26,379 nt of DNA, taken from positions 1 through 26,379 of the forward strand of contig JNEM01008113.1 in NCBI GenBank assembly GCA_000697335.1, written 5' to 3'. The position numbers and the translations under genes are program-made. This document shows, in pieces, positions 18,845-26,379 of the stretch (positions within the stretch are counted from its first letter, which is position 1; each line of letters opens with the position of its first letter). The notes under the pieces are model-generated. The model was not told where the DNA came from. It made no database searches and was given only the letters and a program-made list of their open reading frames with translations. Origin of the DNA: Conidiobolus incongruus B7586. Taxonomy: Eukaryota > Entomophthoromycota > Entomophthoromycetes > Entomophthorales > Conidiobolaceae.

Positions 18845-20032
18845 ATGCCCAAGTCAAAACCATACAAACAACCGAGTTATGGCACTATTTCTACTTCCGA
18901 GTTTCGTGCTATGGAAGACCAGTTGCGATGTGCACAATCTCTCCTCGCCGAAAATATGGCTCAGTTGAGGAGATTGCAACGTCGGATCAATATCGTCGAC
19001 CAGGAGAACAAGCTATTGGAGAGAGCGCTCCAACGTAGGAGAGAGAAGCGAAAACCTTCCTTCTCCAGCGAAACTTCGGATACGTCGGACGAGGAAACTA
19101 TTTCTAGCTACCACCACTCGAGGAATGTGAACACTTACCCTAGACACCCTTCCAAATCTTCGAGCCGTCTTCCGCCCCCTCCTCCTCCCCCTCCCGCCAA
19201 GTCTTCTGGCAAGCGATCCCGTCGCGATCCCACCCAGGTGCGACGTGTTCAGCCTATCGACAGGGATGAAGACGGTAACTATATTTTGCCCGTGACCGTT
19301 GGTATTTTAACTGTTTTGGACCTCGGCAAAGTAGTTTATGATCGTCCCTCATTCCACAACGATCGCTACATCTGGCCAGTTGGATTTAAGGTAACGCGCT
19401 ACTACAATTCCACGATTGATCCCAACAACCAGACGTGCTACACTGCCACCATTACCGACGGTGGCGACGGTCCCAGATTCGTTATCGAGGCGGAAGACCG
19501 TCCCGACGATCCCATCGTAGGCAACACTGCGACTGGGGCATGGACAACGGTGGTAAAGCTGGCGAATGAGATCCGCAACCGATCGCACTCCAACTCGGCA
19601 AGTGGTCCTGACTACTTCGGATTCAGTCACCCCACCATCGCCAAGATGATCCAGGATTTACCCAATGCTAAGCGTTGTCGCAACTACAGATGGCAGCAAT
19701 TCGAAGTTATGAGTGCGAGATCCGTCCCCCAGCGCAAGTACCCTGTACCCCCAATCGTGAATGAACTCGCTGGCGAGAGCAGCAAGCGCACCTCCGAAAG
19801 GGGATCTCCCATCGTGGATCGCAGTAGCAACCAGGCGTCGAGTCCCGCTAGACGCTACGACTATGTCAAGGACGAGCCCATATCCAGATCCAATTCCCAG
19901 TCGTCTTCCCGCTCCAACGGCGACTACCACTTAGACCCCAACCTTCTGCCACCCTCCCCCGGCGATCAGTACGACAGATCATCACCGCTCCCACCCCCAC
20001 CGGTGTATTCTTCATCTAATGAATCCAACTAA
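18845..20032 (+). CDS. FYRN/FYRC-domain nuclear protein, TBRG1-like
   Basis: A 395-aa probable chromatin-associated protein. Residues 19-68 form a basic coiled coil (RAMEDQLRCAQSLLAEN onwards). Then comes a Ser/Thr-rich acidic stretch, a run of eight prolines at 110-117, and a basic KRSRR segment that could be a nuclear localisation signal. FYRN spans about 146-190 (LGKVVYDRPSFHNDRYIWPVG) and FYRC about 195-285 (DGGDGPRFVIEAEDRPDDPI through YFGFSHPTIAKMIQDLPNAK to NYRW). The two FYR parts adjoin and form one fold. The order coiled coil - FYRN - FYRC without SET, PHD or JmjC domains is that of TBRG1 rather than MLL or Lid2/KDM5 proteins. The remaining C-terminal 105 residues are Ser/Pro-rich and disordered. 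Single exon. Third-position GC is well above the flanks. Confidence 0.85.
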   Translation: MPKSKPYKQPSYGTISTSEFRAMEDQLRCAQSLLAENMAQLRRLQRRINIVDQENKLLERALQRRREKRKPSFSSETSDTSDEETISSYHHSRNVNTYPRHPSKSSSRLPPPPPPPPAKSSGKRSRRDPTQVRRVQPIDRDEDGNYILPVTVGILTVLDLGKVVYDRPSFHNDRYIWPVGFKVTRYYNSTIDPNNQTCYTATITDGGDGPRFVIEAEDRPDDPIVGNTATGAWTTVVKLANEIRNRSHSNSASGPDYFGFSHPTIAKMIQDLPNAKRCRNYRWQQFEVMSARSVPQRKYPVPPIVNELAGESSKRTSERGSPIVDRSSNQASSPARRYDYVKDEPISRSNSQSSSRSNGDYHLDPNLLPPSPGDQYDRSSPLPPPPVYSSSNESN

Positions 20033-20633
20033 CCCCCAATATCTGTAAATTAGACTATATTTAACTTTTGCCATCATCTATTGCAATTTCGAATATTAGA
20101 AATAAGCAATATTAGGAATGAATTAACGTGATTACTATTAATCATTTAATATGTAGGAATTCTAATAAATCTAGGGTTAATTTGGATTAATCTTTAATAA
20201 TTCATATATGGTAATTAGTACAGTAGTCACTCTATTTGTTAATAATGTATCCATAAAAGTTATCAATATGAAAAAATAAACTAAAGAATTTCCAATCTTA
20301 AGTTCCATAAATTATGTAAATAATTTTCGACACCAACTAAATCCAATTTACCAATAACTAAACGAGCATTATATTTTACGAAATATATAGATTATAACCA
20401 AACAATATTAAAGTATTCAAATATTTTATTAATCTATAGTTTAAATTTGTGATGATTAATGATTACGGTTAATATCCTGAAAATTATTTTGATGTTGAGT
20501 TAGAGATTAATAGCCATTATCTAATTAATCAAAAGAAATACTTAGGAATTGGTGTTGAAAATTCTATTCAACAATTATCCAATATTGATTTATCACCATT
20601 AATTAATTTTATTTAAGCTATAAATCTCTACAA
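20033..20633. other. AT-rich spacer between convergent genes
   Basis: It separates the 3' ends of the FYR-domain gene (plus) and NAA35 (minus). Only AT-rich DNA and polyadenylation-type words are seen, with no open frame of note. Confidence 0.6.
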
Positions 20634-22309
20634 TTAATGATTAAAATTTAAATATAAATATGGGAACTCTTGGATCATTTCCAGCTTTAATATTTGATTC
20701 CAATCATCACGGACCTCTCCAAATTGAGACCATTGTTGTAATCTCAACTCACATAGAGATTGTAGACGATGGAATTGCTAATCCCAAGAATTAGTATTAG
20801 GGATATATAGTGGAAAAAAGCTTACTTGTTGTAGATCTAAAGCTAAACAATCATCCAAATCTCTCAATCTATTAGGAAAATCTTTCAAAAACTCTAAAAA
20901 TTTCATAGCATTTTGAAAATGTTTCAAAATCCCATGTACTAATTCGTTACCACTCTGAACCAAAGTCAATTCCCACTATTAACAAGATATTATATAATAT
21001 AAAATTTACCAAATGATTCAACTTCTCCAGCCTTTCCAGATATTCCTCAAATTTTAATTTTTCATCAAGGTTTTCAAACATTCTAAACCTGTTACGAAAT
21101 GTGATTTCCTGGTAGTTGTCCATTTGTACTTCAATGGGTTTGATAATACCTTGACGTTGGATTAATTCCATTTCCTAAATTATGTCAGTATTGGCGGTAT
21201 TGAATGTTATGGAGAGAGTGTTACTTTGATTAAGGCTTGTAGGATTTCGGATTGGATTTGAGTTTCAATACCGACTATGGTTAATTTAAGTTGTTGATAA
21301 AATTCTGGGTCGTAAATGGAATCTAGCATTGATTAATCTACTATATAATATTGGCGTGAATGGATTGGTAAATTTACCTTGACTATTGCTAAGATATTTT
21401 TTCAACTCCATTAAGTACTCACTCCAGTTTGGTATCATCTTTCGAATCAATTCCAATTTCAAACTTGCAATATATTCCAAATAACTATTAAAAAGATTAA
21501 CAAAGATTATATAACTATTATCGATTTAATTACATATAATTCAATTCAAAATCTTTAAACTGATTCAAATTTAATGAAAATCCCAATTTTAAAATTTTTA
21601 AAATGATATCAAATTTTTTAAGTGTTAGAAATTGATTTAGTTTGGTAGTAATAATTTCCTAAATGCTTGGCTATTAGATCCGAATGTGATAATCTTTTAA
21701 TTATTACCTTATCCCTTACGTTAATTTCCAAATTGGATAGAATATGGTTAATACGATGCTCATAATTGGTCCACTTCAAAATCAGTTTGCAACTTTCGCG
21801 CCTTTGACGACTTGGGTTCTTTGTAAAATTCATTAAATAGTCATAAATAATGGGATGCAAAAACTCCCAAATCGGCTTCAGTAAACTTGATAATTCTTCG
21901 GAATGGAGATTCAGTGCAAGTGGTAGCCACTGCATATAAGCTGGGATGAATACATCCGAGGGCAGTGTGCTGAAGTATAGGCCCCGGTGATACATTAGGT
22001 TTTGGGCCCACACTTGAATAATAGCGCTATTAGTCTGGGTAGCATGTCGCATCAAGATATTGTCGAGTGCAAGTCCCGAAAATTGAGCGATGTTGGGATG
22101 AACTCCGTAAGGATTAGTTACAATGTTAATAATAAATAAAATGCGTTGTAGGAATAGTCTAAAAGTTGATTTGACCTAATAACGGTTAATTAATTGTAAT
22201 ACAGTATTTTTATAATAATTACTTTGTCGAATGACCAATGATCAATAGGTCTTGGGGGAACTTGACCAGATATTAAATTGGGTAAATTAAAATTAAAAGC
22301 TAAACTCAA

Positions 22310-22351
<42 letters not shown>

Positions 22352-23382
22352 AATTCCAAATCCAATTATGCTAGAATTACCTGAATCTACAATTTCTTCA
22401 CTATAGCTATATTCCAATTGGAAATTGTTAAAGATCGACAAATTTTCAAAGGTCCAATTCCTAATTAATTCAACACGTCGGCGTGAATAAAACTCATAAA
22501 CAATTTTGAGTAACAATATCTGAACTTTGAATCTGTGAATAATCAAATCTAAAATCTGGTCCCTAATACTCAAACCCTCAATCAGTTGGTTCACCAAAGC
22601 TTCGCTCCGTTCCACCCATCTTTCCTCGTCGTGACTTTGGACGTGACTCCAGCGTACACCATGTGGTAGTTGGTTACTGAAGTCCTCGCTTTCGTAAAAT
22701 GATCCCTCTTCCAGCATTTGAGTACCTATAAAATGGCAAGTTAATCTTACCAAATGAACGTAAGTCGCTATTAAATTCTTCGAAGATGTCGAATATGTCA
22801 ATTGCGGCGTCGGATGATGGAAGTAGTAACTTGTGAATAATGTTTGCAACGGAGGATGGCCGTGATACCATTCAATCTAAATTTGTCAATTTTGAATCCC
22901 TCAAGTGTCGATGATGATTACCTGTAGACTAAATATCCTATCCAAAATACCCAAAGTTATATTATAGTTAAAATCTGCATTCAAGTTAAAATCGTTCAAA
23001 CTGGCATGGTGACCATGATAACCACTGTCCATCTTGGGATCCATCATCTAAATTTCATTAATCAACCTTATCTATTAACTTTAAACAAAACTACCTCACA
23101 AGCTGCCATCGCGTCCTGAAGACCGAAGTGTGGAGAGTGGATCAACTCCCCCAATTCTAAAGCTACTCCAAAGTTAATTCCAATTCCAACATATATTCTT
23201 TAATACTTACCGGCACATCCTCTCTCAAATACTAAAGTAACATTTTCAAAATCCTCAACTTGCTGAACTCGCATACGGTTCGAAGGATCCAAAAAATTCG
23301 AGTTGAAATAATTGGTAGGTGGCGGTGTCGTGGATACCGAACGACTCGTTGGAGATATAGAATGCTGATGGGGTGATGTCAT
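20634..23382 (-). CDS. NAA35: NatC N-terminal acetyltransferase auxiliary subunit NAA35/Mak10, 11 exons
   Basis: NAA35/Mak10 is the large auxiliary subunit that anchors NatC (with catalytic NAA30 and NAA38) to ribosomes for acetylating Met-Leu/Ile/Phe N termini. Exons by splice motifs and frame: 23382-23211, 23162-23095, 23047-22922, 22876-22223, 22175-21708, 21658-21534, 21484-21378, 21322-21225, 21174-21010, 20975-20826 and 20777-20634. Joined in frame they give about 758 aa (yeast Mak10 733, human 725). The family signature spans exons 1-3: VTLVFERGCAALELGELIHS, FGLQDAMAACE, then MMDPKMDSG from residue 81; ILDRIFSLQ|IEWYHGHPPLQT follows across the exon 3-4 junction, and exons 6-7 carry the LGFSLNL... 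segment. Introns are 45-55 nt with GTA donors and TAG acceptors. The intron after exon 9 is 34 nt with the first acceptor (20976), or 55 nt with the next in-frame CAG (exon start 20954, protein 751 aa); the latter fits the others better. Exon 4 has a 13-Asn run. Confidence 0.93.
22311..22350 (-). repeat. Trinucleotide repeat coding for polyasparagine in NAA35
   Basis: About 13 AAT codons (ATT/TTA on the plus strand) sit inside exon 4 of NAA35 and add an Asn run between family-conserved blocks, so it should lie in a surface loop. All units are AAT, so it is a slippage product rather than a selected peptide. Confidence 0.9.
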
Positions 23383-23842
23383 TGATTTGGGTTAATTTAA
23401 TTTAATTTTATATTTAAAATAATTTTAGTGTTAATTTGTATTTTAATTAAAATCGTTTTTATTATTCACTAATATTAATTTGGCAGGGGGTATTGGTAAT
23501 ACATTGTTTTAATTTGTAACTTTGGTTGTAAATTAATTGTGGGTTCAATTATTAATCATAGTCTAAAATATTTATAATTCAAATACAATAAAAAGACTAA
23601 ATTTAGTTAAATTATATATATATATATATATTTAAATATATTATCAGCACATATATTAAATTGAATTTGATTTGATAAGGCTGTAATTATAATATAATAT
23701 AAGATTAAAAAAAGTATTTAGTGTTAGATATATAATTAAAATAATCAAATAGAATTATAATATGATAAATGAGAGTAAAAATTAAATATTGATAAGAAAT
23801 TGTTATTGAATATGTGAAAAAAATAATCTCGAGAAATTCAAG
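23383..23842. other. AT-rich region between NAA35 and tRNA-His
   Basis: This is the 5' flank of NAA35 (minus). It includes a (TA)n tract at about 23613-23631 and the poly-T terminator of the tRNA gene on the minus strand (A-run 23817-23823 on plus). No coding sequence. Confidence 0.6.
23817..23823 (-). terminator. RNA polymerase III terminator of tRNA-His
   Basis: A run of seven T on the minus strand begins 19 bases after the tRNA discriminator base. It is the usual Pol III stop signal, set a little further from the gene than average. Confidence 0.7.
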
Positions 23843-23913
23843 TGCCGTTGCGCGGAATCGAACCGCGGTCTGAGCGGCCACAACGCTTCGTACTACCACT
23901 ATACTACAACGGC
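23843..23913 (-). tRNA. tRNA-His (anticodon GTG)
   Basis: A 71-nt cloverleaf without intron. Acceptor GCCGTTG pairs fully with CAACGGC; D stem GTAT/GTAC; anticodon loop TTGTGGC with GTG, decoding CAC/CAU; T arm CGCGG-TTCGATT-CCGCG with an intact B box GGTTCGATTCC; discriminator A. The anticodon stem has one mismatch at its outer pair (A27-C43). The base just before position 1 is a genomic G, so the histidine-specific G(-1), normally added by Thg1, could also be copied from DNA. CCA is not encoded. Confidence 0.96.
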
Positions 23914-24299
23914 CTAGTCAATGTGTGACATTTGTTATGTAATTCATACCTTCTTTCACTCAAAACCCACTACTAAATCCCATATCATACCAACAAGCCA
24001 TATAAATAATACTAACCAATTATGAATAAGGCTCTAAACACTTGGTAATACAATATGCCGATGCTCTTACAATCACGATATTAATCCGTCATGGTCTACT
24101 TATACCAACACTTCCTAATTAATCTACATATACACACTTTCTCTTACATTACTTTCTTACACAAATAGACCTTTTGCCTACTTCCAAAACCAACTCTTGT
24201 GATATACTTAAGTAACTCCTTATAGTTCTACTTGAGTCATTTTACACTATATCTTCTAAGTCCGTTCCTATTGATATTCCTTGATTCCATCTTCTTAGC
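23914..24299. other. Intergenic region upstream of tRNA-His, pyrimidine-rich on the plus strand
   Basis: No gene is seen. The plus strand becomes strikingly C/T-rich from about 23940 to the ATG at 24300, with many CTT/TTC words. That resembles a long mRNA leader or intron end and differs from the A/T-balanced desert elsewhere. Confidence 0.4.
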
Positions 24300-24517
24300 A
24301 TGTCGGAACCTAACGTCGCCACTGTTGCTGCTGGTCTAGTCGCTCTTTACAAAGCCCTATTTACAAGTGATTAAGGCCGGATAGCCAGAGACCTGATCAT
24401 CGGTAGTTTACCCCAGCTGGTAGCGTCATGTTTCACAATCTGGCCTACAGAATGGCTGTGTCAGTGACCTCAAGGACGCTCCAAGAGCTAATAACCGTGA
24501 CACTATGAGAGACAAAT
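24300..24517 (+). ncRNA. Candidate structured RNA (H/ACA-like) or short-ORF transcript
   Basis: A 218-base island with clearly more G and C than both flanks. Two readings compete. (1) H/ACA-type snoRNA: hairpin 24382-24389/24439-24447 (TAGCCAGA with TCTGGC-C-TA), then ACAGAA at 24447-24452 fitting the H box ANANNA, hairpin 24458-24463/24498-24503 (GTGTCA with TGACAC), then ACA at 24512-24514 three bases from a presumed 3' end. The last spacing leaves little room for a guide pocket, which weakens it. (2) A coding start at ATG 24300 in a leader-like CTTCTTAGC context: 24 codons in GLT1-like codon use, ending at TAA 24372, with the same frame open for 31 further codons. A run of seven T lies at 24539-24545. 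Neither is proved. Confidence 0.3.
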
Positions 24518-24711
24518 ATTCGATTCATACATTAACAATTTTTTTAAAAACAAAACATTATAAAATTTGTTTAAATATTTCATCACTGTCACCTTAAATT
24601 CATCCAATTTATATTACAATTCCTTTTTAGTCAATTAATTTAAATATTATTATATTTTTCATTTTAAATTTACTCTTTATTAATTCAGTAAATTGAAATA
24701 ATTTAATTTGT
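24518..24711. other. AT-rich 3' flank of CTNNBL1
   Basis: Only A+T-rich DNA. It carries the minus-strand 3' end of CTNNBL1 and the T-run at 24539-24545 after the GC-richer island. Confidence 0.6.
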
Positions 24712-26379
24712 TTACTCGTCATTTACTTTATCATTCTCGTCACCTTCAGTAGTTTCCACATCCTCATTATTCACTAAAGATTCTGGAGGTACGAAATCTT
24801 TCTGAAGTGAAGTAATCCAGTCCAACACCCTATAATTGAGACTGATATGATCTTCGTCTTCAGTAGTATCCATATCGTGATCATCACCCAATCCCTCCAA
24901 GTATTCTTTAACGACTGCTTCAATGGTCGAGAGTCCCAAATTACGTCGGACGAGGAGGTAAATGATCTTATCGCGAATGGCGCTTTCATAATAAGCCAAA
25001 ATAGTGAGAATCAGAGCTGTCATTTGTAGTGTGAAAAGTCCTCCTTCGAGTTTGGCGGAGTAGATACGTTCATCCTCAGTCATGAGATCGTCGTCCATAT
25101 CGAGATTCAAATGTTCGTCCAAAGTGCGTTCGATCTGGGTCATACGATCATTATAAAAGAGGAAAATTTCCACGATGCGATCGACCTTCTCCATGTCGTT
25201 TTCGAAGAATTTTCGAAGTACTCGCACCCACTCGAGACTGTCAGTTGGAAGATTTACTAATAGAGAACTGATTATACTGACACAGTGCTCCTCGTCCTTG
25301 ATCTCGTTGAATTCTGGGTATTGTTTCTTGTATTGTTTCAGTTTCTTTTTCATTAGGGCTGAAAATATGGGACTGAGACCACCTTCTCGCACCAGTTGGA
25401 TGGAATTAGGTTTTCCGGAATGTGTTACAGTCGCAAAATTGATAGTTTCAATAGCTCGGATACGACACATCCTTTTACTTTTAAGTAAAATCAACATGAG
25501 AACAATGCCTTCAGATATAAAAAATTTTTGTTTGCCGACATCTTCTTGGAGGACGGAATTGATACAATCGAATAAATTTTCCATAAATTCGATTTCGTCC
25601 CTGTCTCTGGGATCTCTCTTTTTGTAGTTACTTAGAATTCTCAGAACTGCGTCAACGCCACCGATCCCACAGAATTTTATACGATTGTTGCGACTTCCCT
25701 GGAGGAGAATAGCTAATACTTCGGAGGCGTATTGGGCGTTTGCATCGAAACTTCCCAACTCTTTGTCAGTGATATGATTTTTGAATTTGATGCGATTGAC
25801 AATCCACTGTAAAATTTCAGTTTCAGCTAAAATTAATTCAAGAGCGTCCGCTTGAATGGATCCGATACTCTCTATAATACTAAGGATTTGAAAGATGCCG
25901 GAACGTTCTTCGTCATTCGTTTCATCAAAGCGAAGGATGTTTTGCATTAGGAAGGTGTAGAATTTGTTGTCCAGGAGATTTTGAATCAGTGCATTGATGC
26001 CAGATTCGATAGCTTGTAATTCTTTAGGTTTTAATGTAGTTTCAGGATCTGATAAAATATCTTCATCGATTAATTCGTTGATTAGTTCGAGACAACTTAC
26101 TACGATGTCAGTGTTTTCGTGGATGAGAAGACCTAGAATGGATTGAATTGCATTTAATTCAATAAGAGTTGGATAAAATTGTGGAGTTTGAGCTAATAAT
26201 TTGCAATTTTTAATTTCTTGATCTAAATCAGTTTCCGATTCCATAAACCTACCAAATTATGAATAATGCAATTTTAAATAAAAATAAGTCATTTACTTCT
26301 TAGGTTCATTAGGATATTTAGTCCTCATTTCATTATTTTTAGTAATACTCTTTTCCAACTTTAAAATTAATTTTTTAAC
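24712..26379 (-). CDS. CTNNBL1: Beta-catenin-like protein 1 (CTNNBL1), 5' end beyond the window
   Basis: CTNNBL1 is an ARM-repeat-type nuclear protein of the Prp19/CDC5L spliceosome complex that binds the basic localisation signals of CDC5L and PRP31. About 539 residues plus the stop are visible, in two exons: 26379-26297 and 26248-24712, split by a 48-nt intron (26249-26296) with donor GTAAAT and acceptor TAG. The junction restores the family's hallmark PNEPKKFMESE (human PDNPEKFMESE). Other matched blocks are LIELNAIQSILGLLIHENTD, YASEVLAILLQ, FMENLFDCINSVL, FTENDSEKVDR-type FENDMEKVDR, and LEGGLFTLQ. The whole chain is helical, and the C terminus is acidic rather than basic. Human CTNNBL1 is 563 aa, so perhaps 60 N-terminal residues with the nuclear signal lie outside. 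The ATG at 26244 is internal, not the start. Yeast Saccharomyces lacks this gene. Confidence 0.95.

Noticed and set aside
22720-22760. A possible 25-nt intron in NAA35 exon 4 (GTAAGATT...TATAG)
   Set aside because: Too short to splice. The sequence reads in frame through it and the flanking frame differs if it is removed.
24300-24470. Reading the island as U3, RNase P/MRP or SRP RNA
   Set aside because: No box C (RUGAUGA), no CR-I/CR-V pairing and no SRP helix 8 motif could be found; only an H/ACA-like layout remained.

Overview
The window looks like nuclear DNA of an early-diverging, very AT-rich fungus. Long intergenic stretches are almost pure A+T. The few spliced genes have tiny introns of about 45-55 nt with GTA... 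donors and (T)AG acceptors. The gene content is eukaryotic: NADH-type glutamate synthase fused in one chain, SYS1, a Snapin-like BLOC-1 subunit, the NatC subunit NAA35/Mak10, the spliceosome-linked CTNNBL1, and tRNA-His. A rhodopsin-class (class A) GPCR is rare in Dikarya but known in early fungal lineages. With the base composition, it points to something like Conidiobolus/Entomophthoromycotina. The lineage is inference, not read from a marker gene.

Layout. 1-2848: AT-rich desert with one structured inverted-repeat element near 1.76-1.85 kb. 2849-9732: promoter, probable 5'UTR intron and a 6.2-kb single-exon GLT1 on the plus strand. 10517-11491: class A GPCR, minus strand. 11492-15044: AT-rich stretch with two hairpins, one possible 99-aa orphan ORF and several patches of higher GC that I cannot assign. 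15045-17685: a tight plus-strand run of an orphan seven-helix membrane protein, a Snapin-like BLOC-1 subunit and the Golgi protein SYS1. 18253-20032: a CCAAT-box cluster and TATA box leading into a TBRG1-like FYRN/FYRC nuclear protein. 20634-23382: NAA35/MAK10, minus strand, which I resolve into 11 exons. 23843-23913: tRNA-His(GTG), minus strand. 24300-24517: an unexplained GC-richer island, either a structured RNA or a short ORF. 24712-26379: CTNNBL1, minus strand, cut at its 5' end by the window edge.

The genes do not form a pathway. The two membrane receptors may be sensors. Snapin-like/BLOC-1 and SYS1 both serve endomembrane traffic and lie side by side. GLT1 is core ammonium assimilation. 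NAA35 works in co-translational N-terminal acetylation and CTNNBL1 in pre-mRNA splicing. I found no mobile element with recognisable coding capacity, no CRISPR and no rRNA. The strongest leads are the class A GPCR, the dense CCAAT cluster, the orphan 7TM protein, the 24.3-24.5 kb island, and the structured elements at 1.76-1.85 kb, 11.80-11.85 kb and 12.26-12.28 kb.
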